A DNA stretch of 64,000 bases from Solimonas sp040754295. GTDB taxonomy: Bacteria > Pseudomonadota > Gammaproteobacteria > Nevskiales > Nevskiaceae. How positions within the stretch are numbered: position 1 is the stretch's first letter; every line of letters begins with the position of its first letter. The notes beneath the pieces are model-generated. The model was given only the letters and a program-made list of their open reading frames with translations. It did no database searches and had not been told where the DNA came from. This document shows, in pieces, positions 1 to 10,378 of the stretch. The stretch covers positions 3,867-67,866 of the forward strand of contig JBFMCQ010000014.1 in the NCBI GenBank assembly GCA_040754295.1. The letters are read 5' to 3'. Made by a program: the position numbers and the translations under genes.

Positions 1-382
1 GCGCGCCTACGCCGAGGCCGGCATCAAGAAGCCGCGCGAGGAGCTGTCGATGTTCGAGGTCCACGACTGCTTCTCGATCACCGAGCTGGTGACGATGGAA
101 GACCTGGGCCTGTCCGCGGACGGCGGCGCCATCAAGGACGTGATGGACGGCTTTTACAACGCCGACGGCAAGATTCCCTGCCAGATCGACGGCGGGCTCA
201 AGTGCTTCGGGCACCCCATCGGCGCCTCCGGCATCCGCATGGTCTACGAGATGTACCTGCAGCTGCAGGGCCGCGCCGGCGAACGCCAGCTCAAGAACCC
301 GCGCTTTGGTCTGACGCATAACCTGGGCGGCTTTCCGCACCAGAACGTCGTCGGCATCTCCATCGTCGGCCGCTATCGCTAA
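1..382 (+). CDS. SCP-x-type thiolase, C-terminal part (5' end outside window)
   Basis: The frame is open from base 2, so only the last ~126 residues are present. They carry the C-terminal half of a lipid-transfer/SCP-x-like thiolase: the VHDCFS segment, the KCFGHPIGASG loop with the conserved catalytic histidine, and a GLTHNLGG ending in which HN takes the place of the terminal cysteine motif, as is usual in this subfamily. Such enzymes cleave 3-ketoacyl-CoA with CoA in the last step of beta-oxidation-like cycles. It lies 13 bp before a second thiolase-like gene in the same direction and probably belongs to the same operon. The substrate cannot be read from the sequence. Confidence 0.85.
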   Translation, partial: RAYAEAGIKKPREELSMFEVHDCFSITELVTMEDLGLSADGGAIKDVMDGFYNADGKIPCQIDGGLKCFGHPIGASGIRMVYEMYLQLQGRAGERQLKNPRFGLTHNLGGFPHQNVVGISIVGRYR

Positions 383-395
383 AAGACCAGCCCAG

Positions 396-1565
396 ATGAA
401 ACCGCTCGCCGCAATCGTCGCGGTCTCGGAGATGAAGCCGGGACGCTATCCCCAGTACGACGGCATGGAGATGTACCGCCAGGTGCTCGGCCAGTTCCTG
501 CGCGAGTGGCAGATCGGGCCGCAGGACATCCAGGGCCTGCTGTCGGCGCCGGTCGGCATGGCGGCGACCCAGGTCGACGTGTTCGCGCACGAGAAGCTCG
601 CCGAGGAACTGGGCCTGCAGCCGGTCTTCAGCGAGGCCATCAACGCCGGCGGCGGCACTTACGCGCTGATGCTGATCCGCGCCGCGCTCGCGATCGGCCA
701 GGGCCTATGCGACTCGGTGCTGTGCCTGGGCGCTGGCCGCTTTCCCAACGTCGGCAGCGGCATTTCCGAGCTGATGAGCAAGCTCATCAGCCACCCGGAG
801 TTCGAATACCCCTACGGCACTTACATCCCGCCGATCTTCGCGCTGGCCGCGGTGCGCCACATGCACGAGTTCGGCACCACACGCGAACAGCTGGCCCAGG
901 TCGCCGTGTCGCAGCGCGCCTGGGCGCTCAAGCACCCGGACGCCCTGATGGCGCCGCAGGGCCCCTTGAGCATCGACAAGGTGCTGTCTTCGCGACCGAT
1001 CGCCTACCCCTTCAACCTCTACGATTGCTCGGTGCCCAGCGAGGGCGGCTCGGCGGTGCTGGTGGTCGCGCCGCAGCTCGCCCGGCGCTATCACCCCAAA
1101 CCCTGCTATCTGATCGGCTTCGGTGAAAAGCACACCCACGCGAGCATCAGCCAGGCCTCGAGCCTGACCACGCTGGGCTCGCACGACACCGCCGGCCGCG
1201 CCTACCGCATGGCGGGTCTGGGGCCGCAGGACATGGACTTCGCCCAGCTCTACGACTCCTTCAGCATCAATCCGATCATCTACGCCGAGGATCTGGGCTT
1301 CTGCCGCAAGGGCGAAGGGGGGCGCTTCTTCGCGGGCGGCCGCACCGCGCCCGGCGGCGATTTCCCGGTCAACACCTATGGCGGGCTGATGTCGTTCGGC
1401 CACGTCGGCGACGCCTCGGGGCAGACCATGATCGTCGAAGCCGCACGCCAGCTGATGGGCATGGCCGGGGAGCGCCAGCTGCCGAAGGCCCGCACCGGCA
1501 TCGTCCACTGCTACGGCGGCATGATGTCCGAGCACGCCACCCTGATCCTCTCGAACCAGTCATGA
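396..1565 (+). CDS. thiolase-fold protein without nucleophilic cysteine; possible Ltp2-like retro-aldolase
   Basis: A 389-residue thiolase-superfamily protein. The C-terminal half keeps the SFGHVGDASG histidine loop and a VHCYGG motif, but where a thiolase has its acyl-accepting cysteine this one reads AINAGGGTYA, so normal acyl-enzyme chemistry looks impossible. Its TGA overlaps the ATG of the DUF35 gene by 4 bp. A cysteine-less thiolase homologue paired with a DUF35 protein is the arrangement of the Ltp2/DUF35 retro-aldolases of sterol side-chain degradation. I therefore infer C-C cleavage or an acyl-transfer role in a complex with the next gene. Family membership is certain; the reaction is inferred. 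Confidence 0.8.
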   Translation: MKPLAAIVAVSEMKPGRYPQYDGMEMYRQVLGQFLREWQIGPQDIQGLLSAPVGMAATQVDVFAHEKLAEELGLQPVFSEAINAGGGTYALMLIRAALAIGQGLCDSVLCLGAGRFPNVGSGISELMSKLISHPEFEYPYGTYIPPIFALAAVRHMHEFGTTREQLAQVAVSQRAWALKHPDALMAPQGPLSIDKVLSSRPIAYPFNLYDCSVPSEGGSAVLVVAPQLARRYHPKPCYLIGFGEKHTHASISQASSLTTLGSHDTAGRAYRMAGLGPQDMDFAQLYDSFSINPIIYAEDLGFCRKGEGGRFFAGGRTAPGGDFPVNTYGGLMSFGHVGDASGQTMIVEAARQLMGMAGERQLPKARTGIVHCYGGMMSEHATLILSNQS

Positions 1566-1963
1566 ACGGCAAACCCGTCCCGGAAATCTCCCCCGACAGC
1601 CGGTCCTACTGGGAAGCGGCGCAGCGCGGCGAGCTGCTGATCCAGCGCTGCCGCGGCACCGGCAAGGCCTTTCTGTATCCGCGCCGCTGGAGCCCCTTCG
1701 ACTACTCCGCGGACCCAGTCTGGGAAAAGGCCAGCGGCCGCGGCACGGTGTACAGCTACAGCATCGTCTACCAGCCGCCTTACGCGGCGTTCAAGGACGA
1801 CTGCCCCTACGTGCTCGCCATCGTCGAGCTGCAGGAAGGCCCGCGCATGATGGCCAACATCCTGCACTGCACACCGGAGTCGGTGCACATCGGCATGGCG
1901 GTGAAGCTCTGTTTCGAAACCCGCGCGGGCGGCTTTCGCATTCCGCAGTTCGAGCCGGCCTGA
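1562..1963 (+). CDS. DUF35 OB-fold acyl-CoA-associated protein
   Basis: A 133-residue protein of the DUF35 family, which has an N-terminal rubredoxin-like zinc ribbon and a C-terminal OB fold. The family signature YWEAAQRGELLIQRCR is present at residues ~18-33, followed by the OB-fold segment GRGTVYSYSIVYQPP. Of the four zinc-binding cysteines normally seen only the first remains in the ribbon region (RCRGTGKAFLYP, no second CxxC), so metal binding is doubtful. DUF35 proteins act as partners of thiolase homologues. The ATGA overlap with the upstream cysteine-less thiolase supports a two-subunit complex here. Confidence 0.82.
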   Translation: MNGKPVPEISPDSRSYWEAAQRGELLIQRCRGTGKAFLYPRRWSPFDYSADPVWEKASGRGTVYSYSIVYQPPYAAFKDDCPYVLAIVELQEGPRMMANILHCTPESVHIGMAVKLCFETRAGGFRIPQFEPA

Positions 1964-1999
1964 AAGCGCACACACCACAGCTTTTCTGGAGGAACCACG

Positions 2000-3142
2000 A
2001 TGAGCGAAGATACCGTCACCGCCGTGCGCGAAGCCGCAGAAGGCCTCACCCGCCGCATCACCCGCGACTACTGGCTGCAGTGCGCCCGCGAGGGCCGCTT
2101 CCCCACCGAGCTGTGGGAGGCGATGGCCGAAACCGGCCTGCTCGGCGTCTCCGTTCCCGAGGAGTACGGCGGCAGCGGCGGCGGCCTCTCCGAGCTGATG
2201 GTGCTCAACGAGATCACCGCCCGCGCCGGCATCATCTCGCTGTTCTTCGTGCTCGGCAGTTTCGCGCGCATGCCGGTCATCCGCCACGGTACGCCGGAGC
2301 AGATCCGCCGCTTCGTCACACCCACCGCCACCGGCGAGGGCAAGATGTGCTTCGGCGTGACCGAGCCCAATGCCGGCACCAACACCTTCCGCCTGCAGAC
2401 CACCGCGCGCAGAACCGAGACGGGCTGGATCGTCAACGGCTCCAAGGTCTTCATCACCGGCGCCCGGGACGCCGACTCGATGCTGCTGATCGCGCGCACC
2501 GCGCCGTTCGATCCCGAGCGCCCGCGCGGCGGGCTGTCGCTGTTCATCCTCGATGCGCGCACGCCGGGCATCGAATTCCAGCGGCTCAACATCGAAGTCC
2601 TGGGCGAAAGCCAGTACCTGGTGTTCTTCAAGGATGCGCAGCTGCCGCCGGACGCGCTGATCGGCGAAGAAGGCAAGGGCATGAAGTACCTGTTCGACGG
2701 CCTCAATACCGAACGCCTGGTGCTGGCCTCGATGGCCGTGGGCCTGGGCAACCGGGCGCTCGACAAGGCGGTGGCCTACACGCGCGAACGCGCGCCCTTC
2801 GGCCAGCCGATCGGCAGCTACCAGGGCCTGCAGCATCCGATGGCCCGCGCCAAGGCGCAGCTCGAGGCGGCACGGCTGATGATGAACGAGGCCGCGCGCA
2901 TCTTCGATGATGGCGGAGACGCCGGGCCGATGGCCAACATGGCCAAGCTGGTCGCCTCCGAAGCCTGCGAGCAGGCGGTGGACATCGCCCTGCAGGCCCA
3001 CGGCGGCTACGGCTTCGACCAGGACTACGACGTCATCACGCTCTGGCCCTTCGCCCGCCTGATGCGCGTGGCGCCGGTCAACAACGAGATGATCCTCAAC
3101 TACATCGGCGAGCACGTCCTCGGACTGCCGCGCTCCTACTGA
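2000..3142 (+). CDS. acyl-CoA dehydrogenase, isovaleryl-type catalytic glutamate
   Basis: A 380-residue FAD-dependent acyl-CoA dehydrogenase that introduces an alpha,beta double bond into acyl-CoA and passes electrons to ETF. The FAD/substrate motif CFGVTEPNAGTN is at ~118-129 and the C-terminal AHGGYGF segment is present. The usual C-terminal catalytic glutamate (YEGT motif) is absent; the site reads APVNNEM. A glutamate does sit at residue 238 in GLNTERLVLAS, the position used by isovaleryl-CoA dehydrogenase. A GGAGG ribosome site at 1988-1992, 7 nt before the ATG, fixes the start. A branched substrate would fit the AtuA and carboxylase neighbours; this is inference. Confidence 0.88.
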   Translation: MSEDTVTAVREAAEGLTRRITRDYWLQCAREGRFPTELWEAMAETGLLGVSVPEEYGGSGGGLSELMVLNEITARAGIISLFFVLGSFARMPVIRHGTPEQIRRFVTPTATGEGKMCFGVTEPNAGTNTFRLQTTARRTETGWIVNGSKVFITGARDADSMLLIARTAPFDPERPRGGLSLFILDARTPGIEFQRLNIEVLGESQYLVFFKDAQLPPDALIGEEGKGMKYLFDGLNTERLVLASMAVGLGNRALDKAVAYTRERAPFGQPIGSYQGLQHPMARAKAQLEAARLMMNEAARIFDDGGDAGPMANMAKLVASEACEQAVDIALQAHGGYGFDQDYDVITLWPFARLMRVAPVNNEMILNYIGEHVLGLPRSY

Positions 3143-3173
3143 AGCCGCCCCGGACCCTTCCACGACCTACTTC

Positions 3174-3647
3174 ATGGCCAACGATCTGCCGGTCACCGTC
3201 GCGCCCTATCTGTTCAAGGAACGCTGGAACGAAAGCCCCTTCATGCAAGCCCAGGGCCTGACCGCCGAGGAGATCGCACCCGGCGAGGTGGCGCTGTACT
3301 TAAGATCACCTACGCCGGCCCAGCGCGGCGCCGGCGGGCCGCCGGACGCGATCAACGGCGGGGTGATTTCCTATATGTTCGACGGCGCGCTGGGCTATGC
3401 CATCGTCTCGGCCCAGCTGCCGGTCCTGGAAGCCGCCGGCCTATCCCTGCAGGCCTATTCGCAGGTCACGATGAATCTCGACATCACCTACCTCGCACCC
3501 GCCCAGGGCGAGCAGTTCAAGGCCATCGGCCGCGTGCTGCGCGCCGGCCGCGGCACCGCCTTCGCCGAAGGCGAGCTGCTCAACGAGCGTGGCGAGGTCT
3601 GCGCCAGCGCCAAGGGCATCTGGCGCGTATTCTGGCCGCGGCAGTAA
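3174..3647 (+). CDS. PaaI-like hot-dog acyl-CoA thioesterase
   Basis: A 157-residue single hot-dog domain protein of the PaaI/YbgC superfamily. The conserved segment INGGVISYMFDGALGYA at ~57-73, where the hot-dog helix packs and the catalytic acidic residue lies, is intact, followed by the strands MNLDITYLAPAQGEQFKA and the C-terminal GEVCASAKGIW. It probably hydrolyses acyl-CoA thioesters, recycling CoA when intermediates accumulate. It sits 31 bp after the acyl-CoA dehydrogenase and 27 bp before the AtuA-family gene, so it belongs to the operon. Substrate length or branching cannot be read from the sequence. Confidence 0.82.
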   Translation: MANDLPVTVAPYLFKERWNESPFMQAQGLTAEEIAPGEVALYLRSPTPAQRGAGGPPDAINGGVISYMFDGALGYAIVSAQLPVLEAAGLSLQAYSQVTMNLDITYLAPAQGEQFKAIGRVLRAGRGTAFAEGELLNERGEVCASAKGIWRVFWPRQ

Positions 3648-3674
3648 TTCCCCCACCTTCGACCGGATCCGAAC

Positions 3675-5459
3675 ATGACACGAGCTTCCCTGCGCATCGG
3701 CTGCGCCTCAGGGTTCTGGGGCGACACCGAGTACGCCGCCGCCCAACTGGTGCACGGCGGCAACATCGACGTGCTGGTCTTCGACTACCTGGCCGAGATC
3801 ACCATGTCGCTGCTCACGCGTGCCAAGGCCAAGGACCCCCAGGCCGGCTACGCGCCCGACTTCGTCACGACGCTGCGGCCGCTGCTGCGCGAGCTCAAGT
3901 CGCGCGGCATCCGCGTGGTCAGTAATGCCGGCGGCGTGAATCCCGGCGCCTGCCGCGAAGCGCTGGCCAAGGCCGCCGAAGCCGAGGGCCTGAGCCTCAA
4001 GATCGCCGCGGTCACCGGCGACGATCTGCTGCCGCAGGTCGAGGCGATGCGCGAGGCCGGCGTGCGCGAGATGTTCAGCGGCGCGCCGCTGCCGGCGCGC
4101 CTGGCCAGTGCCAATGCCTATCTCGGGGCCTTTCCGATCGCCGCCGCGCTCGATGCCGGTGCCGACATCGTCGTCACCGGCCGCTGCGTCGACAGCGCCG
4201 TCGTGCTCGGGCCGCTGATCCACGCCTTCGGCTGGAGCGCGACCGACTACGACCGCCTCGCCCAGGGCTCGCTGGCCGGCCACGTCATCGAATGCGGTAC
4301 CCAGTGCACCGGCGGCAACTACACCGACTGGCGCTCGGTGCCCGGCTGGGACAACATGGGCTTTCCGATCGCCGACTGCGCGCCCGACGGCAGCTTCGTC
4401 ATCGAAAAGCCGGCCGGCACCGGCGGCCTGATCGTGCCTTCGACGGTCGGCGAACAGGTGGTCTACGAGATCGGCGATCCGCGCAACTACCTGCTGCCGG
4501 ACGTGAGCTGCGATTTCAGCCGCATTCGGCTGGAGGCGATCGGCGAGAACCGCGTGCGCGTGAGCGGCGCCCGTGGCCGCCCGCCCAGCGAGCACTGCAA
4601 GGTCAGCGCGACCTATGCCGACGGCTTTCGCGCCACCGCGCAGTTCATGATCGGCGGCATCGAGGCGCCGGCCAAGGCGCAGCGCACCGGCGAGGCCTTG
4701 CTGGCCCGCTGCCGGCGCCTGTTCGCGGAGCGCGGACTGGGCGACTTCACGGAGACCAGCATCGAGGCCATCGGCGCCGAGGCGACCTACGGCCCGCATG
4801 CGCGGGCACAGACGCGCGAGGTGTACGTCAAGATCGCCGCCCGCCACCCGGACAAGAACGCGCTCGAAATCTTCTCGCGCGAAATGGCGCCGATGGCCCT
4901 GGCCAGCGCACCGGCCATCACCGGCTTCTCCGGCGGCCGGCCCAAGGTCACGCCGGTGATCCGCCTGTTCTCCCTGCTCTGGCCCAAGGCACGCATTCCG
5001 GTCCGCGTCGAAGTCGACGGCGAGCCCATCGCCTGCCCGCAGATGAGCGGAGCCCCGTTGCAGGCCCTGCCGCCGGAGGAGGTGCCGGCGCCGCCGCCGG
5101 CCAATGCACTCGCGGCTGGCGCGCGCAGCGTACCGCTGGTGCGCCTGGCCTGGGGCCGCAGCGGCGACAAGGGCGACAGCGCCAACATCGGCATCCTCGC
5201 GCGCCGCCCCGAGTACCTGCCGTGGATTCGTGCGGCGCTGACGGAAGAGGCGGTCGCCCAGTGGTTCGCCCATCTCGCGCAGGGGCCGGTGCACCGCTAC
5301 GAGTGGCCGGGCCTCAACGGGCTCAATTTCCTGCTGGAGCGCGCGCTCGGCGGCGGCGGCATCGCCTCGCTGCGCATGGACCCGCAGGGCAAGGCCTACG
5401 CGCAGATGCTGCTCGACTTCCCGGTACCGGTGCCGGCCAATCTTGAGGTGCCGGAATGA
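3675..5459 (+). CDS. AtuA-family protein (DUF1446) with C-terminal ferredoxin-like domain
   Basis: A 594-residue protein of the acyclic-terpene-utilisation AtuA family. The N-terminal part opens with the family signature IGCASGFWGDT, continues with NIDVLVFDYLAEITMS and has the TGRCVDSAVVLGPL and ECGTQCTGGNYTDW segments. The last ~110 residues form the smaller AtuA-like domain, often a separate protein, starting near LVRLAWGRSGDKGDSANIG. AtuA is required for growth on citronellol and related terpenes in pseudomonads; its exact reaction is unknown. Position next to a biotin carboxylase and carboxyltransferase matches Atu-type clusters, but atuB, atuE and atuG are not visible, so another branched substrate is possible. 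Confidence 0.85.
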   Translation: MTRASLRIGCASGFWGDTEYAAAQLVHGGNIDVLVFDYLAEITMSLLTRAKAKDPQAGYAPDFVTTLRPLLRELKSRGIRVVSNAGGVNPGACREALAKAAEAEGLSLKIAAVTGDDLLPQVEAMREAGVREMFSGAPLPARLASANAYLGAFPIAAALDAGADIVVTGRCVDSAVVLGPLIHAFGWSATDYDRLAQGSLAGHVIECGTQCTGGNYTDWRSVPGWDNMGFPIADCAPDGSFVIEKPAGTGGLIVPSTVGEQVVYEIGDPRNYLLPDVSCDFSRIRLEAIGENRVRVSGARGRPPSEHCKVSATYADGFRATAQFMIGGIEAPAKAQRTGEALLARCRRLFAERGLGDFTETSIEAIGAEATYGPHARAQTREVYVKIAARHPDKNALEIFSREMAPMALASAPAITGFSGGRPKVTPVIRLFSLLWPKARIPVRVEVDGEPIACPQMSGAPLQALPPEEVPAPPPANALAAGARSVPLVRLAWGRSGDKGDSANIGILARRPEYLPWIRAALTEEAVAQWFAHLAQGPVHRYEWPGLNGLNFLLERALGGGGIASLRMDPQGKAYAQMLLDFPVPVPANLEVPE

Positions 5460-5520
5460 GACTCCCGGTATCAACCCCGCTGCGAGGGCATGCGGTTTCA
5501 TTCTCACGCCGACTCGCGTT

Positions 5521-7002
<1,482 letters not shown>

Positions 7003-7018
7003 AAACCTGCTTCCGCCG

Positions 7019-7513
7019 ATGAAAAAGATCTTCCGGCTCGGCGAGACCGAGCACGCTTGCAGCCTGCGGCGCGGCGCCGAAGGCATGGTCCTGGAGACCG
7101 AGACCGGGCCGCTGCCCTGCGCGCTGCAGCCGCTGGGCGCGGCGCGCTATCGCATCAGCGCCGGCGAGGAGCAGGCCGAAGCCCTGATCGCGCGGCACGG
7201 CGAGCGCATCTGGGTGCGCCTGCGCGGCCGCACCCACGTCATCGACGCGGTCGACCCGCTGGACGCGCTGGCCGCCGCCGGTCATCACGGCGGCGACGGC
7301 GCGCAGGCGCCGATGCCCGGCACCATCGTTTCTGTCCTCGTACAGCCGGGCGCCGAGGTCAAGGCCGGCCAGGATCTCGTGGTGATGGAGAGCATGAAGC
7401 TGGAGGTCACCATCCGCGCGCCGCACGACGGGCGCATCGCCGCGGTGCACTGCGCGCCCGGTGACCAGGTGCCGCTCAAGTTCACGTTGGTGAGTTTCGA
7501 GGCCGCGACATGA
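7019..7513 (+). CDS. biotin carboxyl carrier subunit with BT-like N-terminal domain
   Basis: A 164-residue protein holding the part missing from the biotin carboxylase upstream. Residues 1 to ~95 resemble the BT linker domain that joins carboxylase and carboxyltransferase in 3-methylcrotonyl- and geranyl-CoA carboxylases. The C-terminal ~70 residues are a biotinyl domain with APMPGTI and the attachment motif VMESMKLEV, in which K127 would carry biotin. It starts 16 bp after the carboxylase stop and ends in an ATGA overlap with the carboxyltransferase. The two proteins sum to 657 residues, the size of a normal fused alpha chain, so this looks like fission at the domain linker. Confidence 0.88.
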   Translation: MKKIFRLGETEHACSLRRGAEGMVLETETGPLPCALQPLGAARYRISAGEEQAEALIARHGERIWVRLRGRTHVIDAVDPLDALAAAGHHGGDGAQAPMPGTIVSVLVQPGAEVKAGQDLVVMESMKLEVTIRAPHDGRIAAVHCAPGDQVPLKFTLVSFEAAT

Positions 7514-9105
7514 GACGCATCCAGACCGCGATCGACCCCAAGGCAGCGGCCTTCCGCGACAACGCCGCGCGCATGCAGGCCGTGGTTGCCGACTTCAAGG
7601 CGCTGCAGGAGCGCGTGCGCCACGAGCGGCCGCAGCGCGACATCGAGCGCCTGCGGCGCCAGAACAAGCTGCTGGTGCGCGAGCGGCTGGACCTGCTGCT
7701 CGATCCCGGCACGCCGTTTCTCGAACTGTCGAGCATCGCCGCCTACGACCAGTTCAACGGCGAGGCGCCGGGGGCCAACGTGATCAGCGGCATCGGCGTG
7801 GTCAGCGGCCGCGAGGTCATGATCCACGCCGACGATTCCAGCAACAAGGGCGGCGCCTGGTATCCGCTGTCGGCGCCCAAGATCGTGCGCGCGCTGGAAA
7901 TCGCCATCGAGAACCGGCTGCCGGTGGTGCACCTCTGCGACAGCGCCGGCGGCTATCTGGAGGATCTCTCCGGCGTCTACGTCATGGGCGGCCGCGTGTT
8001 CCGCCACCAGTGCATCCTGTCCAAGCTGGGCGTGCCGCAGGTGGCCGTGGTGCTCGGGCATTGCACCGCCGGCGGCGCCTACGTGCCGGCGCTGTGCGAG
8101 CACACCATCATGGTCCGCGGCACCGGCGCGGTGTTCCTCGGCGGGCCGCCGCTGGTCAAGGCGGCCACCGGCGAGGAAGTCACGGTCGAGGCCCTGGGCG
8201 GCGCCGACATGCACACCACCGTCTCCGGCACCGCGGACTATGCGGTCGACAGCGAGGCCGAGGGCATCGCGCTGGCGCGCGAGCTGGTCGCCGGCTTTTC
8301 CCAGCCGCGCAAGCACTTCGACTGGGCCGATGCAGAAGCGCCCTACTACGATCCGCGCGAGCTCTACGGCATTCTCCCGGTCGATTACAAGGTGCAGTTC
8401 GACATGCGCGAGGTCATCGCGCGCATGGTCGACGGCAGCCGCTTCCAGGAGTACCAACCCGGCTACGGCGTGACGCTGATCTGCGGCTGGGCGCGGCTCT
8501 GGGGCTGCAAGGTCGGCATCCTCGGCAACAATGGCGTGCTGTTCTCGGACAGCTCGCTCAAGGCCGCACACTTCATCCAGCTCTGCAACCAGATCGGCAC
8601 GCCGATGATTTTTCTGCAGAACACCACCGGCTACATGATCGGCCGGACCTACGAAGAGCGCGGCATCACCAAGGACGGCGCCAAGATGCTGATGGCGCAG
8701 GCCGGTTCCGAAGTGCCCAAGTTCACCGTCGTCACCAGCGGCGCGTTCGGCGCCGGCTACTACGGCATGTGCGGCCGCTCCTGGGACCCGCGGCTGATCT
8801 TCTCCTGGCCGCAGGCCAAGATGGGCGTGATGGGCCCGGAGCAGGCCGGCAACACCCTGGCCGATGTCAAGCTGCGCCAGCTGCGCCGCGAGCGGCCGGA
8901 TGCCAGCGACGAGGAAGTCGCCGAGCTGCGCCGGCGCACGCGCGAGAAATCCGAGCGCGAGACCAGCACGCTGTGGTTTTCGGCGCGCATGCAGGACGAC
9001 GGCGTGCTCGACCCGCTGGACACGCGCAACGCACTGGGCATCGCACTGTCCTGCGCCGCCAACGTGCCGGTCGCGGAGCCCCGCTACGGCGTCTTTCGCA
9101 TGTGA
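7510..9105 (+). CDS. acyl-CoA carboxylase carboxyltransferase (beta) subunit
   Basis: A 531-residue carboxyltransferase of the AtuC/LiuB/AccD5 class that moves carboxyl from biotin to an acyl-CoA. Two crotonase-like halves are visible. The N half has RQNKLLVRERLDLLLDPG, DSAGGYLEDL and GHCTAGGAYVPAL. The C half has GILGNNGVLFSDSSLKAAHF, GTPMIFLQNTTGYMIG and SGAFGAGYYGMCGR, which form oxyanion holes. The length equals that of methylcrotonyl- or geranyl-CoA carboxylase beta chains. It overlaps the biotin carrier gene by 4 bp, so the subunits are probably translationally coupled. A branched unsaturated acyl-CoA is the likely substrate; choosing among methylcrotonyl, geranyl and others needs a tree. 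Confidence 0.9.
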   Translation: MRRIQTAIDPKAAAFRDNAARMQAVVADFKALQERVRHERPQRDIERLRRQNKLLVRERLDLLLDPGTPFLELSSIAAYDQFNGEAPGANVISGIGVVSGREVMIHADDSSNKGGAWYPLSAPKIVRALEIAIENRLPVVHLCDSAGGYLEDLSGVYVMGGRVFRHQCILSKLGVPQVAVVLGHCTAGGAYVPALCEHTIMVRGTGAVFLGGPPLVKAATGEEVTVEALGGADMHTTVSGTADYAVDSEAEGIALARELVAGFSQPRKHFDWADAEAPYYDPRELYGILPVDYKVQFDMREVIARMVDGSRFQEYQPGYGVTLICGWARLWGCKVGILGNNGVLFSDSSLKAAHFIQLCNQIGTPMIFLQNTTGYMIGRTYEERGITKDGAKMLMAQAGSEVPKFTVVTSGAFGAGYYGMCGRSWDPRLIFSWPQAKMGVMGPEQAGNTLADVKLRQLRRERPDASDEEVAELRRRTREKSERETSTLWFSARMQDDGVLDPLDTRNALGIALSCAANVPVAEPRYGVFRM

Positions 9106-9115
9106 GGCGCGCGCG

Positions 9116-10270
9116 ATGGGCGAGACCGTCGAGGAGAGCGAGGACCAGCCGCTGATCGATGCGGTCGAGCGCTTCCTGCGCAGCGAGGTGCGCCCGGTCG
9201 CGCTCCGCCTGGAGCAGGCCGACGAATACCCGGAGGCTCTCGTCGAGCAGATGCGCGAGATGGGCCTGTTCGGCGCGATCATCCCCCAGGACTACGGCGG
9301 GCTGGGGCTGCCGGTGCGCAGCTACGCGCGGCTGATCGAGGCCATCGCCGCCGAATGGATGTCGCTGGCCGGCGTGATCAATTCACACCTGATCATGGCC
9401 GCGGCGGTGCTGCGCCACGGCACGCCGGGACAGCGCGCCGAACTGCTGCCGCGCTTCGCCTGCGGCGAGCTGCGCGGCGGCGTCGCGCTGACCGAGCCCG
9501 ATTGCGGCACCGACCTGCAGGCCATCCGCACCGTCGCACGCCGCGACGGCGAGCACTACGTCGTCAACGGCGCCAAGACCTGGATCACCAACGGCGCGCG
9601 CGGCAACTGCTTCGCGCTGCTGGTCAAGACCGACCCCAAGGCCGAGCCGCGCCACCGCGGCATGAGCCTGTTCATCGCCGAGAAGGGGCCGGGCTTCTCG
9701 GTGCCGCGCAAGCTGCCCAAGCTGGGCTACCGCGGCATCGACACCGTGGAGATGCTGTTCGAGGACTACCGCGTTCCGGCCGCGCGCCTGATCGGCGGCG
9801 TCGAGGGCCGCGGACTGCAGCAGATTCTCGGCGGCCTGGAGCTGGGCCGCATCAACGTCGCCGCGCGCGGCGTCGGCCTGGCGCGCTCGGCGCTGGAGGA
9901 ATCGCTGGCCTACGCGCGCCAGCGCAAGACCTTCGGCAAGCCCATCGGCGAGCATCAGGCGATCCAGCTCAAGCTCGCCGACATGGCCACGCGCGTGCAG
10001 GCGGCGCGGCTGCTCGTCGACGCCGCCGCCCGCGCCTACGACGCCGGCCGGCGCTGCGACCTGGAAGCGGGCATGGCCAAGCTGTTCGCCACCGAAGCGG
10101 CCATGGACAACAGCGCCGAGGCCCTGCGCATCCACGGCGCCTACGGCTATTCGCGCGAAGCGCGCGTGGAACGGCTCTACCGGGACGCGCCCCTGCTCGC
10201 GATCGGCGAAGGCACCAACGAGCTGCAGCGCATCATCATCGCGCGCCGGCTGTTCGAAACGAGCGCCTAG
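9116..10270 (+). CDS. acyl-CoA dehydrogenase, canonical glutamate type
   Basis: A 384-residue acyl-CoA dehydrogenase, the second in the operon. It has VALTEPDCGTDLQAIRT at ~123-139, the flavin motif WITNGARG, the RQRKTFGKPIGEHQAIQ segment and the C-terminal IGEGTNELQRIIIARRL with catalytic base E365. Unlike the dehydrogenase at 2000-3142 it has no glutamate in the isovaleryl-type position (LELGRINVAA). The ATG at 9116 follows the carboxyltransferase stop by 10 bp; an in-frame upstream ATG lies inside that gene and was rejected. It resembles citronellyl-CoA dehydrogenase AtuD in context. It is the last gene of the operon. Confidence 0.9.
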   Translation: MGETVEESEDQPLIDAVERFLRSEVRPVALRLEQADEYPEALVEQMREMGLFGAIIPQDYGGLGLPVRSYARLIEAIAAEWMSLAGVINSHLIMAAAVLRHGTPGQRAELLPRFACGELRGGVALTEPDCGTDLQAIRTVARRDGEHYVVNGAKTWITNGARGNCFALLVKTDPKAEPRHRGMSLFIAEKGPGFSVPRKLPKLGYRGIDTVEMLFEDYRVPAARLIGGVEGRGLQQILGGLELGRINVAARGVGLARSALEESLAYARQRKTFGKPIGEHQAIQLKLADMATRVQAARLLVDAAARAYDAGRRCDLEAGMAKLFATEAAMDNSAEALRIHGAYGYSREARVERLYRDAPLLAIGEGTNELQRIIIARRLFETSA

Positions 10271-10378
10271 CCTAGCTGGTGCAGCGCGTGGCGGTGAAGC
10301 TGAAGAGCGCGTCGTTCCATGCCGCACGCCGAGCACGTTCTCTTTGCCGATGGCCGCCATTGCCGCCGTCGGGCTTCG

